A stretch of DNA of 64,000 nucleotides from Solilutibacter pythonis (GCF_003697345.1 NZ_RFLY01000002.1:162881-226880); one strand, 5' to 3'. Shown: positions 10,022-21,728, numbered from the stretch's first letter. Translations and numbers: made by a program. The notes: generated from the sequence alone by a model not told the origin.

Positions 10022-10230
10022 CGACGTTGATTAAAGGGCCATGAGCATCGAATCACTTGATTCGAGTGCCGATGCCAGCCACTGGTTCGTGGATGGCTGG
10101 GTGGGAGCGCGTTGTTCTCCAGGCGTTATCGGCCCCGGGGCGGTTCATTGGGGAATTGCAGGTGAATATGGTTTTCGGCGTTCATGATGGGGACGATCCA
10201 GGCAAGCCTCGGAAGGCTCGCATACGCTTT
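10022..10230. other. Intergenic stretch before the octanucleotide tract
   Basis: No gene was recognised. A short hairpin (AGCCTCGGAAGGCT, about 10205-10218) lies just before the repeat tract. Open frames that run from here through the tract exist only because the repeat contains no stop codon. Confidence 0.4.
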
Positions 10231-10478
10231 CCCGGCTTCCCGGCTTCCCGGCTTCCCGGCTTCCCGGCTTCCCGGCTTCCCGGCTTCCCGGCTTCCCGGC
10301 TTCCCGGCTTCCCGGCTTCCCGGCTTCCCGGCTTCCCGGCTTCCCGGCTTCCCGGCTTCCCGGCTTCCCGGCTTCCCGGCTTCCCGGCTTCCCGGCTTCC
10401 AGGCTTCCAGGCTTCCAGGCTTCCAGGCTTCCAGGCTTCCAGGCTTCCAGGCTTCCAGGCTTCCAGGCTTCCAGGCTT
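10231..10478. repeat. Octanucleotide tandem repeat, 31 perfect units
   Basis: There are 21 consecutive copies of CCCGGCTT (10231-10398) followed by 10 copies of the one-base variant CCAGGCTT (10399-10478), then a partial unit. Every unit is perfect. The unit length is not a multiple of three, so a change in copy number shifts any frame reading through it. All frames are open through the tract on both strands because neither unit can make a stop. Tracts of this kind expand and contract by slipped-strand pairing. Confidence 0.97.
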
Positions 10479-10690
10479 CCAGGCGATACGCCAGGCAATT
10501 TGGCAATGACGCGTATTCATATGGCGGAGCTGCGCTAATGAACTGCGTGTATACCGGAGGCATGGGGGGGCATGCCGCTCGTTCCGTGCGCGTGGGCGGG
10601 GCATCGGGGGATGGCGCCGAATTCGGTTCCGGTGTGGGGCGTTGCCGTGGCGCGTAGCCGAAATTGCCGGGGAATTGCCGCACTTAAATG
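10479..10690. other. Intergenic stretch after the octanucleotide tract
   Basis: No convincing gene was found. Open frames here are continuations from the repeat tract with no family resemblance. Confidence 0.4.
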
Positions 10691-10719
10691 AAAGACGCCG
10701 GGAAAATCCCGGCGTTTTC
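10691..10719. terminator. Terminator downstream of rluB
   Basis: ACGCCGGGA (10695-10703) and TCCCGGCGT (10707-10715) form a 9-bp stem. T tracts lie on both sides (TTTTCTC on plus, CTTTCATTT on minus). On the minus strand it lies about 30 bases past the rluB stop. Confidence 0.75.
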
Positions 10720-10747
10720 TCGGTCATTGTTTTCGTGGTCGGTCAGC

Positions 10748-12271
10748 TCAACCGCGCCCGCGCGGGCCGCGATTGCCGCCGCCGGGTTTGGGGCCGCCCG
10801 GTTTAGGGCCGCGGCTGCCTGGCGGGCGGGGGCCACCGGGGCGAGGCCCGCGGTTCTGGCGTGGGGCCTGGCCATATGGGTTGAAGCCGGGCGTGGCGTG
10901 ATCGGAGGGGAAGCTGGGGGCGTTGCCGGGATGCCCGTAGGGGTGTTTCGGTTTGCCGGGCTGGCCGCGGTTGCCTTCGCCCTGGCGGAAGCCGCCACCG
11001 GCATTGGGGCCGGCCGATTTGCCGCGCGGTTTATTGCCCCACGGTTTCTTTGGGCCGCGGCCATCGGCGTTGCGGTGGCCGGTGGGGCCGGTATCGACGC
11101 CCTCGGGCACGTACCAGGTGCGCATCGCCGCCGGGTTGCTGTCGCCACGTTGTTCGCCCGGACGCATGCGCTGGCCCTGCGGGCGCGGCCCTTTGGGCTT
11201 GAAGGTCTTGTTGGCCTGCTTGGCGGCGGCCTCGCCGCTGATTGTCAGGCCCCCGGTTTTCCGGGGGGCGCCGCGACGGCCGCGATCTTCGCGCACATGG
11301 TCGAAGCGGCGCAGCTCGCGGCCTTCGTCGGCGGTATTGTGGCCGCCGATGTAGCCGCCCTGGCTCCTGCGCTCGCCCCCCAGGTGCACGGTGGATTTCG
11401 CCGCGCGGCGCTGGCCGATTACCGGCAGCAGCGTCAGGGCGGCGGGGATGCTGTCTTCCAGCCCCACGGATTTCTGCAACGCCGTGACCTGGGCATCGGT
11501 GAGTTCCTGCGACTGCCCGCGCAGGAGCGGCTGCGGCAGGCTGACGTTGCCGTAACGGATGCGCTTCAGCCGCGAGACTTGGCAGCCCTGCGATTCCCAC
11601 AGGCGGCGCACTTCGCGGTTGCGGCCTTCGGTCAGGGTGACGCGGAACCAGTCGTGCGAATCGGTGCCGGACATGCGCTCGATGGCGTCGAACTTGGCCG
11701 GGCCGTCCTCCAACGTCACGCCGCGCCGCAGGTGCTCGACGAGCTTTTCGCCGACCGTCTCCTCGCCTTCGGGCGCGCGCACGCGGCAGACGTATTCGCG
11801 TTCGACATCGAAGCTTGGGTGCATCATCGCGTTGGCCAGCTCGCCATCGGTGGTGAGCAGCAGCAGGCCGCTGGTGTTGATGTCGAGGCGGCCGATCGAA
11901 ATCCAGCGCGAGCCTTTCAGTACCGGCAGGCCATCGAAGATGGTCGGGCGCCCTTCGGGGTCTTCGCGGGTGGTGACTTCGCCTTCCGGCTTGTTGTACA
12001 TGAGGACGCGCGGCGACTCGGTCAGCGCGCTGGCGATGAAGCTGCGGCCATCCATGTCGATCTTGTCGCCGGCCTTGACCGACATGCCGACCTTGGCCGG
12101 CTCGCCATTGACGATCACCTTGCCATCGGCGATGCGCTGTTCCAGCGCGCGGCGCGAGCCAAGCCCGGCCTGCGCCAGTACCTTATGCAGGCGTTCTTCC
12201 AGCTTGGCGGTGGCGGGCTCGGCGCCGTCGCGTTTCAAGGACAGCCTGCGGCGTTCGTTGTTGTTGCTCAT
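10748..12271 (-). CDS. rluB: 23S rRNA pseudouridine synthase RluB, with long basic tail
   Basis: This enzyme isomerises uridine 2605 of 23S rRNA to pseudouridine. An S4 RNA-binding domain spans about residues 24-70, and the RsuA/RluB-type catalytic domain about 85-260. The catalytic Asp130 lies in GRLDINTSG, with NREVRRLWE later. At 507 residues it is much longer than E. coli RluB (about 290). From about residue 300 the tail is low-complexity, rich in Gly, Pro, Arg and Lys, and probably disordered and RNA-binding. The start overlaps the scpB stop by 4 bases, giving the operon scpA-scpB-rluB. Assignment as RluB rather than RluE/F rests on context. Confidence 0.92.
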   Translation of the reverse strand: MSNNNERRRLSLKRDGAEPATAKLEERLHKVLAQAGLGSRRALEQRIADGKVIVNGEPAKVGMSVKAGDKIDMDGRSFIASALTESPRVLMYNKPEGEVTTREDPEGRPTIFDGLPVLKGSRWISIGRLDINTSGLLLLTTDGELANAMMHPSFDVEREYVCRVRAPEGEETVGEKLVEHLRRGVTLEDGPAKFDAIERMSGTDSHDWFRVTLTEGRNREVRRLWESQGCQVSRLKRIRYGNVSLPQPLLRGQSQELTDAQVTALQKSVGLEDSIPAALTLLPVIGQRRAAKSTVHLGGERRSQGGYIGGHNTADEGRELRRFDHVREDRGRRGAPRKTGGLTISGEAAAKQANKTFKPKGPRPQGQRMRPGEQRGDSNPAAMRTWYVPEGVDTGPTGHRNADGRGPKKPWGNKPRGKSAGPNAGGGFRQGEGNRGQPGKPKHPYGHPGNAPSFPSDHATPGFNPYGQAPRQNRGPRPGGPRPPGSRGPKPGGPKPGGGNRGPRGRG

Positions 12272-13140
12272 TGCATGCTCCTGACTTCGCCATCGGCGGC
12301 GATGTCGTGTTCTTCGTGTTCGGGAGGGGAGGAAGGGGGCGATGCGGCTTCGGCGGCATCGTCCGGCGTGGGGGCGGCGGCGTTGGCGGCTTGCCGGTCA
12401 TCGGCGGATGCCGGTGCGGTTTCGGTTTCTTCGCCATCGCCCGCGGGATGTTCGGGCAGGGGGGGCTCGTCGCGGGTGTTGGCCGCGCCGGGCGGTTCCG
12501 CCGCCATGTCGGCGTTGGCGCCGGCGGCGATTGGGGCATCGTTGAAGTTGAATTGCGGGTCGAGTTCGCCGAAGTCCTTGAGTTCCGACAGCGGCGGTAG
12601 TTCGTCGAGTTTCTTCAGGCCGAAATAGTCGAGGAAGGTCTTGGTGGTGCCGAGCAGTTCCGGGCGGCCGGGGACGTCGCGGTGGCCGACCGAGCGGATC
12701 CAGTCGCGCTCCTCCAGCGCCTTGATGATGTTGCTGTTGGTGGCGACGCCGCGGATCTGCTCGATCTCGCCGCGGGTGATCGGCTGGCGGTAGGCGATCA
12801 GCGCCAGGGTTTCCAGGGTGGCGCGGGTGTATTTGGTCTGGCGTTCGGCCCACAGCCGGGAGACCCACGGGTGGACATCGGATTTGACCTGGTAGCGCCA
12901 GCCGCTGGCGACTTCCACCAGTTCCATGCCGCGTTCTTCGCAGGCGTTCCGCAATTCGGCCAGCGCGGTTTGCAGGCCGCCTTCCGGGGGCGGCTCGTCC
13001 ACGGTGAACAACGCCGCGAGCTGGGTAAGCGTGAGCGGCATGCCGGACGCCAGTAGCGCGGCTTCGACGATGCGGTTGATCAGGGATTGTTCCATGGCAA
13101 TCAGGTCTTCGGTTTCGTCATGCCGGGGCATGGACGGCAT
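12268..13140 (-). CDS. scpB: Segregation and condensation protein B
   Basis: ScpB is a dimeric winged-helix subunit that binds ScpA in the SMC-ScpAB condensin. The core spans about residues 16-190, with SLINRIVEAALLASG, the RATLETLALIAYRQPITRGE segment and LLGTTKTFLDYFGL. The last 90 residues are an acidic Pro/Ala-rich tail. Candidate starts are 13140 (used here, 6 bases after scpA) and MEQSLINR at 13095, closer to the family N-terminus. No strong ribosome-binding site decides between them. The stop overlaps the rluB start. Confidence 0.93.
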   Translation of the reverse strand: MPSMPRHDETEDLIAMEQSLINRIVEAALLASGMPLTLTQLAALFTVDEPPPEGGLQTALAELRNACEERGMELVEVASGWRYQVKSDVHPWVSRLWAERQTKYTRATLETLALIAYRQPITRGEIEQIRGVATNSNIIKALEERDWIRSVGHRDVPGRPELLGTTKTFLDYFGLKKLDELPPLSELKDFGELDPQFNFNDAPIAAGANADMAAEPPGAANTRDEPPLPEHPAGDGEETETAPASADDRQAANAAAPTPDDAAEAASPPSSPPEHEEHDIAADGEVRSMQ

Positions 13141-13146
13141 CGGGGG

Positions 13147-14061
13147 TCATTCGCTGGCGGCCTCGGTGGCCGGCTCGGCGTCGTCGAACTCGCTCCGCGG
13201 TATCTCGGCCTGGGCGTCCTCGCCGAGGGCGAGTGATTTGACGTAGATAGGGGCGAGGGGGGCTTCCTGCACGATCTCGACCAACTGTTCCTTGGCCAGA
13301 GTCAGCAGGCCGAGGAAGGTCACCACCGCGCCCAGCCGGCCCTCCTCGGCGGTGAACAGCGATTCGAAGCGGTGGAAGGCGCCATCGCCCAGCAATTCCA
13401 TCAATTCGCTCATGCGTTGGCGCACGCTGAGCGCATCGCGCCTGATCGCGTGCTGGGTGAACAGTTCGGCGCGTTTCAGCACGTCGTGCAACGCCAGCAG
13501 CATTTCGCGCAGATCCACTTGCGGGGGCTCGCGCGAGACCTTGTGGTCGGGTACGTGCTGGGCGGCGGCGCAGGTGGTGTCGCGCTCCTGCCGGGGTAGG
13601 GTGTCCAGGTCCTCGGCGGCCTGCTTGTAGCGCTCGTATTCCTGGAGGCGGCGCACCAGATCGGCGCGTGGGTCTTCCTCGACGCCTTCGTCGTTGACCG
13701 GGCGCGGCAGCAGCATGCGCGACTTGATCTCGGCCAGGATCGCGGCCATCACCAGGTATTCGGCGGCCAACTCGAAACGCATCTCGTGCATGGCCTGGAT
13801 GTAGTCGACGTACTGGCGGGTGATTTCCGCCACCGGGATGTCGAGGATGTCGAGATTCTGCCGGCGGATGAGATAAAGCAGCAGGTCGAGCGGCCCTTCG
13901 AAGGCTTCGAGGATCACTTCCAGCGCGTCCGGCGGGATGTAGAGATCCTTCGGGATTTCCAGCACCGGCTGGCCGAGCACCGTCGCCAGCGGCATTTCCT
14001 GCTGCTGGGGATGCGTGGGCATGGCGGGTGCGGTGGCCTCGTCGGCGCGGTCTTCGGTCAT
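13147..14061 (-). CDS. scpA: Segregation and condensation protein A
   Basis: ScpA is the kleisin that bridges SMC heads in bacterial condensin. It has 304 residues from MTEDRADEA at 14061. The conserved N-terminal part reads FEGPLDLLLYLIRRQNLDILDIP, followed by YLVMAAILAEIKSRMLLP; the C-terminal winged helix contains VVTFLGLLTLAKEQLVE. The frame is open to 14313 but the extra 84 codons resemble nothing, so I use 14061. It heads scpA-scpB-rluB, while smc lies 1 kb away on the other strand. Confidence 0.94.
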   Translation of the reverse strand: MTEDRADEATAPAMPTHPQQQEMPLATVLGQPVLEIPKDLYIPPDALEVILEAFEGPLDLLLYLIRRQNLDILDIPVAEITRQYVDYIQAMHEMRFELAAEYLVMAAILAEIKSRMLLPRPVNDEGVEEDPRADLVRRLQEYERYKQAAEDLDTLPRQERDTTCAAAQHVPDHKVSREPPQVDLREMLLALHDVLKRAELFTQHAIRRDALSVRQRMSELMELLGDGAFHRFESLFTAEEGRLGAVVTFLGLLTLAKEQLVEIVQEAPLAPIYVKSLALGEDAQAEIPRSEFDDAEPATEAASE

Positions 14062-14317
14062 GGATGCGGGAAGGGCCGGGCCGGAGCCGCGGCGGAGGAA
14101 AGGGCATCGATACAACATCCGATCCACGACCGTCTCGCCACGGGGGCGGGTCGCGCATGAAATCGGGAGGAAGGCGAGCGGCGGCGCCGGATGACGGACG
14201 CGTCGGGCCTCGCGTGCGGCTAAGGGTAAGCGCAATGCGGTTGGCATGTAAAGCAGGTCGAGCGGCCCTGGGCGCGGTCTGCTACGCTCGCCCACCCTCA
14301 ATCCGTCCTCCATTGCG

Positions 14318-14617
14318 ATGTGGTATCTGATCGAAGGTTTCGACGGCGCCGAAGCGCTGCCGCGGCGCGCCCTGCACCGGCCCGCCCATCTGGCGCGGCT
14401 TGCGGGATTGCGCGATGAAGGCCGCCTGCTGGTGGCCGGGCCGTGTCCGGCGATCGATGCCGAGGACCCCGGCCCGGCCGGCTTCAGCGGCAGCCTGGTG
14501 ATCGCCGAGTTCGCCTCGCTCGACGCCGCGCGCGCGTGGGCGGAGGCCGACCCTTACTTGACTGGCGGCGTTTACGCGCGGGTCGAGGTGCGCCCGTTTC
14601 GCAAGGTGCTGCCATGA
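14318..14617 (+). CDS. YciI-family protein
   Basis: A 99-residue protein with the ferredoxin-like YciI fold: an N-terminal strand WYLIEGFD, a middle [11 protein letters not shown], and the typical [22 protein letters not shown] segment. YciI proteins are small, possibly enzymatic proteins, and the substrate is unknown. In many Gammaproteobacteria the gene lies next to bolA or septation genes. The stop overlaps the bolA ATG by 4 bases. Confidence 0.9.
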   Translation: MWYLIEGFDGAEALPRRALHRPAHLARLAGLRDEGRLLVAGPCPAIDAEDPGPAGFSGSLVIAEFASLDAARAWAEADPYLTGGVYARVEVRPFRKVLP

Positions 14618-14910
14618 GCCGTACCGAAGCCGATATCCCCCGGCTCAACCCGGGGCGCATCGAGCGCATGCGCGAATTGCTCGGCGCGGCTTTCGCGCCC
14701 ACCGAACTGGATATCCGCGACGACAGCCACAAACATGCCGGTCATGGCGGCGGCGCGCACGGCCATGGGCATTTCAGCGTGCGCATCGTCAGCGCTCGGT
14801 TTGCCGGGATGACGCCGCTGGCCCGTCATCGCGCCGTCTACGCCGCGCTTGGCGAGATGATGCGCGAGGACATTCACGCGCTGGCGATCGAGGCGCGCGC
14901 GCCAGCCTGA
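14614..14910 (+). CDS. bolA: BolA-family protein
   Basis: A 98-residue BolA domain protein. BolA proteins bind [2Fe-2S] clusters together with monothiol glutaredoxins, and some bind DNA. The conserved [14 protein letters not shown] motif and the helix-turn region [15 protein letters not shown] are present. Between them is a short His/Gly-rich insertion ([10 protein letters not shown]), which could bind metal. It starts inside the yciI-like stop codon, so the two are translationally coupled. Confidence 0.93.
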   Translation: MSRTEADIPRLNPGRIERMRELLGAAFAPTELDIRDDSHKHAGHGGGAHGHGHFSVRIVSARFAGMTPLARHRAVYAALGEMMREDIHALAIEARAPA

Positions 14911-14974
14911 AGCCCGGCCACGCCATTCGGGCGGCCCCCGGCGCATCGGCGGAAACGGGCCGTGCCGGCGCGAC

Positions 14975-15002
14975 CCGACAACGGCGGCGCTACCGGTATA
15001 CT
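14975..15002 (+). promoter_or_regulatory. Predicted smc promoter
   Basis: A -35 element CCGACA (14975-14980) is followed after 16 bases by the -10 element TATACT (14997-15002). Transcription would start near 15009, about 110 bases before the smc ATG. Confidence 0.5.
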
Positions 15003-15118
15003 CGCGTGTCGGATTGCCGATGCCGATGATGAGATGCCTCCCTCCAATCCACGGAGGCGGGCGAGAGTTCATCCAAATCCTGTCCGTGAACCCGATCGCG
15101 GAGCCACCTGTATCGCCC

Positions 15119-18100
15119 ATGCGCCTGTCCACCATCAAGCTTGCCGGCTTCAAGTCCTTCGTCGATCCCACCACCCTGCATCTGCCGACCAACATGACCG
15201 GTGTGGTCGGGCCGAATGGCTGCGGCAAGTCCAACATCATCGACGCGGTGCGCTGGGTGATGGGCGAATCCTCGGCCAGCCGCCTACGCGGCGACAGCTC
15301 CACCGACGTGATCTTCTCCGGCTCCAATTCGCGCAAGCCGGTCTCGCAGGCCACGGTGGAGTTGCTCTTCGACAATAGCGACCACGCCATCACCGGCGAA
15401 TTCGCCGCCTTCAACGAGATATCGGTCAAGCGCTCGGTGGGCCGCGACGGCCAGTCCAGCTATTACCTGAATGGCGCCAAGGTGCGCCGTAAGGACATCA
15501 CCGATCTGTTCCTCGGCACCGGCCTGGGGCCGCGCAGTTATTCGATCATCGAGCAGGGCATGATTTCGCAGGTCATCGAGGCGAAGCCCGAGGAACTGCG
15601 CGTTTACCTGGAAGAGGCCGCCGGCATCTCCAAGTACAAGGAGCGGCGAAAGGAAACCGAGAACCGCATCCGCGCCACCCGCGAGAACCTTGAGCGCCTT
15701 ACCGACCTGCGCGATGAAGTCGGCAAGCAGTTGAACCATCTGGCCCGGCAGGCGCGTCAGGCCGAGCAGTACACCGCGATCCAGGCCGAGCGGCGGATCA
15801 AGGACGCCGAATGGAAGGCGCTGCAATACCGCGCGCTGGATGCCGACCTGCAACGGCACCGGCAGGCGCTGGCCGCCGACGAGACGAAACTCGAACAATT
15901 GGTCGCCGAGCAGCGCCAGGCCGAGCGCGAGATCGAGACCGGGCGCGAGCGTCACCAGTCGGCGATCGATGCCCATGCGCAGGCGCAGGCCGAGGTCTAC
16001 CGCGTCGGCGGCGTGCTGGCGCGGCTGGAACAGCAGATTCAGCATCAGCACGAACTCGCCACCCGCTTGGTCACCGCGCGCGACGAGGCCGAGGCCGCGC
16101 TTTCGGAAGTCGTCGCCCACATCGGCAGCGACGAGGAAGCCTTGGAGATGCTGCGGGAAAGCCTGCTGGACGCCGAGCCACGCCTGGCCGAGTTGCGCGA
16201 GGGTGACGAAGCGCGGCAGGAGGCCCTGCGCGAGGCCGAATCGAAGCTGGGCGACTGGCAGCAGCGTTGGGAGACGCAGAGCCGCGAGCAGGCCGAGGCC
16301 GCGCGCGCCGGCGATGTCGAGCGCACCCGTGTGGGCTATCTCGACCGCCAACTGCTGGATGCCGAGCGTCGCCGCGAGAAGCTGGCCGAGGAGCGCGCCG
16401 CGCTGGACCTGGATGCCCTGGCCGAAGCCTTCGCCGGACTGGAGCTGCGCCACGAGGAGCAGAAAACCGGCATCGACACCCTGCAAACGCAGGTCGAGAC
16501 GCGCAAGCAGTCCGTCACCGACTTGCAGGAAGAGCAGCGTCAACTGCAATCGCGCCTGGCCGAAGCGCGCAAATCGGCGCAGGAGAAGCGCGGCCGCCTG
16601 AGTTCCTTGGAAACGTTGCAGAGCGCCGCGCTGGGGCAGGAGCAGGGCGCCGCGGTGGCCTGGTTGCGCGCGCGCGGGCTCGACAGCGCGCCGCGCGTCG
16701 GCGAGGCGCTGACGGTCGAGCCCGGCTGGGAAGCGGCGGTGGAAGGCGCGCTCGGGCAGATGATCGAAGGCGTGCTGGTGGCCTCGCCGGAAAGCCTGGT
16801 CGATGTCCTGGGCGAACTGGGCGAGGGCCGGCTGGCGCTGGTCGCGCCGGAAGCGGGCGAAGCCGCGTTCGCGCCGACTTCGCTGGCGGCCAAGGTGCGC
16901 GGCCCGTTGGCGATCCGCCGCATGCTGGCCAACCTGCACACGGCCGAATCGCTGGCCGAGGCGCGCGCCATGCTGCCGCGCTTGCCCGAGGGCGCTTCGG
17001 TCATCACCCGTGGCGGCGAGCGCATCGGCGCGGGTTGGCTGCGCGTACTGCGTTCGGGCGCGGCCAAGCAGGGCGCGCTGTTGCGCGAGCGCGAGATTCA
17101 GGCGCTGCGGGCCGAGATCGAATCGTTGCAGGAAAACGAGCGCGCGCTGGAAGAGCGGATCGCCACGCTCCGCGACCGCGCGCTGGCCGCCGAGCAATCG
17201 CGCGAGGAGGCCCAGCGCGCGCTCTACCAGGCGCATCGGGCGGTATCCGAACTGGCCGGGCAGTTGCAGAGCCAGAAGGGGCGGCTGGAATCGGCGCGCG
17301 GCCGGCTGTCCCACATCGACCAGGAGCTGGCGCAGATCGCCCAGAGCAATGCCGAGGGCGAAGCGCAGACCCGCGAGGCGCGGGAAAAACTCGAAACCGC
17401 CATCGAACGCATGGCCGAACTGGAGGATGCCCGGCAAGTGTTGGATGCCGAACGCCGCCGGCTGGCCGAAGCGCGTGACGCCGCCCGCGAGCGCGCCCGC
17501 GAATCTCGTGAGACCGCGCACGCACTGGCGTTGACGGTGGAAACCCAGCGTACCCAGGTCGACTCGCTGACCCGAGCGCTTTCGCGCATGGGGCAGCAGC
17601 GTGGGCAACTGGATTCGCGCCTGGGCGAGTTGTCCGCGCAACTGGCGCAGGGCGACAGCCCGGTGCAGGCGCTGGAGGCCGAGCGGCAATCGGCGCTGGA
17701 TGAGCGCGTGCGCGTCGACCAGGCGTTGGCCGCTGCGCGCGCCGCGCTGGAAACCATCGAATCCGAACTGCGCGCTTTCGAGCAGACCCGCCAGCAGCGC
17801 GATGGGCAATCGCTGGCCCAGCGCGAGGCCATCGGCCAGCGCAAGCTGGACCAACAGGCGGCGATGATCGCGGCCAACCGTTTGTCCACCGAGGTGGTCG
17901 AAGCCGGCTTTGTGTTGCAGGAGGTCATCGACGGCTTGGCCCACGATGCCGAAGCGGGCGCCTGGGAAAAGGCCGTGACCGACTTCGATGCCAAGCTGCG
18001 CCGGCTGGAGCCGGTCAATCTGGCCGCCATCGCCGAGCACGCCGAGGCCGAGGAACGCAAGAAATACCTCGATGCCCAGGATGCCGACCTGATCCTGGCG

Positions 18101-18622
18101 CTGGAAACGCTGGAAGACGCGATCAAGAAGATCGACCGCGAGACCCGTGGCCGCTTCAAGGACACCTTCGACCGCGTCAACGCCGGCGTGCAGGAACTGT
18201 ATCCGCGCCTCTTCGGCGGCGGCCACGCCTATCTGGAACTCACCGGCGAGGACTTGCTCGATACCGGCGTCGCCATCATGGCGCGCCCGCCGGGCAAGCG
18301 CGTTTCCAACATCTCTCTGCTGTCCGGCGGCGAGAAGGCGATGACCGCGGTGGCGCTGGTGTTCGCCATCTTCCAGCTCAACCCGGCGCCGTTCTGCCTG
18401 CTCGACGAGGTCGACGCCCCGTTGGACGAGGCCAACGTCGGCCGCTTCACCGCGATGGTGAAGGAGATGAGCCAGGCCGTGCAATTCCTGTTCGTCACCC
18501 ACAACAAGGCGACCATGGAGGCTGCCGAGCAGCTCTCCGGCGTTACCATGCGTGAGCCGGGCGTGAGCCGATTGGTGTCCGTGGATCTTGCGGAAGCCTC
18601 GCGCATGGTCGGCGCTTCGTAA
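15119..18622 (+). CDS. smc: Chromosome segregation protein SMC
   Basis: SMC is the ATPase of the SMC-ScpAB complex, which extrudes DNA loops and helps separate replicated origins. It has 1167 residues, the usual size. The Walker A GPNGCGKSN is at 31-39, two long coiled-coil arms flank the hinge (about 500-660, with VEGALGQMIEGVL), the ABC signature LLSGGEKAM is near 1066, and Walker B CLLDEVDAPLD near 1093. Frame-compatible codons continue upstream to 15014, but MRLSTIKLAGFKSF is the conserved start. zipA and ligA follow, an arrangement common in Gammaproteobacteria. Confidence 0.97.
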   Translation: MRLSTIKLAGFKSFVDPTTLHLPTNMTGVVGPNGCGKSNIIDAVRWVMGESSASRLRGDSSTDVIFSGSNSRKPVSQATVELLFDNSDHAITGEFAAFNEISVKRSVGRDGQSSYYLNGAKVRRKDITDLFLGTGLGPRSYSIIEQGMISQVIEAKPEELRVYLEEAAGISKYKERRKETENRIRATRENLERLTDLRDEVGKQLNHLARQARQAEQYTAIQAERRIKDAEWKALQYRALDADLQRHRQALAADETKLEQLVAEQRQAEREIETGRERHQSAIDAHAQAQAEVYRVGGVLARLEQQIQHQHELATRLVTARDEAEAALSEVVAHIGSDEEALEMLRESLLDAEPRLAELREGDEARQEALREAESKLGDWQQRWETQSREQAEAARAGDVERTRVGYLDRQLLDAERRREKLAEERAALDLDALAEAFAGLELRHEEQKTGIDTLQTQVETRKQSVTDLQEEQRQLQSRLAEARKSAQEKRGRLSSLETLQSAALGQEQGAAVAWLRARGLDSAPRVGEALTVEPGWEAAVEGALGQMIEGVLVASPESLVDVLGELGEGRLALVAPEAGEAAFAPTSLAAKVRGPLAIRRMLANLHTAESLAEARAMLPRLPEGASVITRGGERIGAGWLRVLRSGAAKQGALLREREIQALRAEIESLQENERALEERIATLRDRALAAEQSREEAQRALYQAHRAVSELAGQLQSQKGRLESARGRLSHIDQELAQIAQSNAEGEAQTREAREKLETAIERMAELEDARQVLDAERRRLAEARDAARERARESRETAHALALTVETQRTQVDSLTRALSRMGQQRGQLDSRLGELSAQLAQGDSPVQALEAERQSALDERVRVDQALAAARAALETIESELRAFEQTRQQRDGQSLAQREAIGQRKLDQQAAMIAANRLSTEVVEAGFVLQEVIDGLAHDAEAGAWEKAVTDFDAKLRRLEPVNLAAIAEHAEAEERKKYLDAQDADLILALETLEDAIKKIDRETRGRFKDTFDRVNAGVQELYPRLFGGGHAYLELTGEDLLDTGVAIMARPPGKRVSNISLLSGGEKAMTAVALVFAIFQLNPAPFCLLDEVDAPLDEANVGRFTAMVKEMSQAVQFLFVTHNKATMEAAEQLSGVTMREPGVSRLVSVDLAEASRMVGAS

Positions 18623-18641
18623 GCCATCAACGGGATACCTC

Positions 18642-19358
18642 ATGTCCGACACCACGCTCATTCGCATCGGCATCCTGATCGCGGGTGCGATTCTCTTCCT
18701 GGGCATCTGGCTGGCCAGCCGGCGGCCGGAGAAGGCCGGGCAGGGGCGCCGGGTGCGCGGGGCGGGCGGGCGCAGCGAGCCGACGCTGGGTGATGGCATC
18801 CGCGCCGAACTGGACGAAGCCGAGGCCGCTGGGGCGACGGCGCAGCCGGAGCTGGGCCTCGATGCGCCGGTGCAGAAGCACGAACTCGGCCGCCGCGCCG
18901 ACGACCAATTCGACAAGATCGTCTCGCTGTTCGTCGCCGCGCGCGCCGGACGCACCCTGCGCGGCCCGGACATCGTGGTCGCCGCCGAAAAGGCCGGGTT
19001 GGTGTTCGGCTACATGAACGTGTTTCATCGCCTGATCGACCGCAAGCCGGAGGACGGTCCGGTGTTCAGCGTCGCCAACATCATGAAGCCCGGCAGCTTC
19101 GATATGGCCGGGATCCATGCGGTGGAAACGCCGGCTATCGCCTTTTTCCTCACCTTGCCCGCGCCGGTCAGCGCGCTGGAAGCCTGGGAAACGATGGAGC
19201 CGACCGCTCAGCGCATGGCGGAACTGCTCGACGGCGTGGTGCTGGACTCCGACCGCAACGCGCTGGGCCGCCAGCGCATCGGCCACATCCGTGAGGAACT
19301 GCGCGCCTACGACCGCCAGCGCGAGGCGCCGCCGCTGACCAGGCCGGGGCGCTGGTGA
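18642..19358 (+). CDS. zipA: Cell division protein ZipA
   Basis: ZipA tethers FtsZ to the inner membrane at the division septum. It has 238 residues: one N-terminal membrane helix (about 5-25, IGILIAGAILFLGIWLAS), a short variable linker, and a C-terminal FtsZ-binding domain (about 90-235) with DKIVSLFVAAR, MNVFHRLID and FSVANIMKPGSFD. The start MSDTTLIRIG at 18642 follows smc by 19 bases. The linker is shorter than the Pro/Gln-rich one in E. coli. Confidence 0.95.
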   Translation: MSDTTLIRIGILIAGAILFLGIWLASRRPEKAGQGRRVRGAGGRSEPTLGDGIRAELDEAEAAGATAQPELGLDAPVQKHELGRRADDQFDKIVSLFVAARAGRTLRGPDIVVAAEKAGLVFGYMNVFHRLIDRKPEDGPVFSVANIMKPGSFDMAGIHAVETPAIAFFLTLPAPVSALEAWETMEPTAQRMAELLDGVVLDSDRNALGRQRIGHIREELRAYDRQREAPPLTRPGRW

Positions 19359-19511
19359 GGTCGGCCTGATCGATCGAGGGCTTGTGTCGCCGCCAGTCGC
19401 GCGGCCGCGGCCAACTGGTTCGCGGCGGCGGCGGGACGGACGGGGAGGCCCGTGGCCAAGCGCCATCGAACGAATCGTCGCCAGCATGGCGGCAAGTCTT
19501 CGCCTCGCCGG

Positions 19512-21728
<2,217 letters not shown>

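Noticed and set aside
10057..10727. Open frames through the octanucleotide tract on both strands (for example 10057-10509 plus and 10126-10683 minus)
   Set aside because: They stay open only because the repeat contains no stop in any frame. The translations are PGFPASRL-type repeats with no other family resemblance and no good start signal.
15284..18973. 1229-codon antisense open frame over smc
   Set aside because: A shadow of the smc coding frame; no family resemblance and low-complexity composition.
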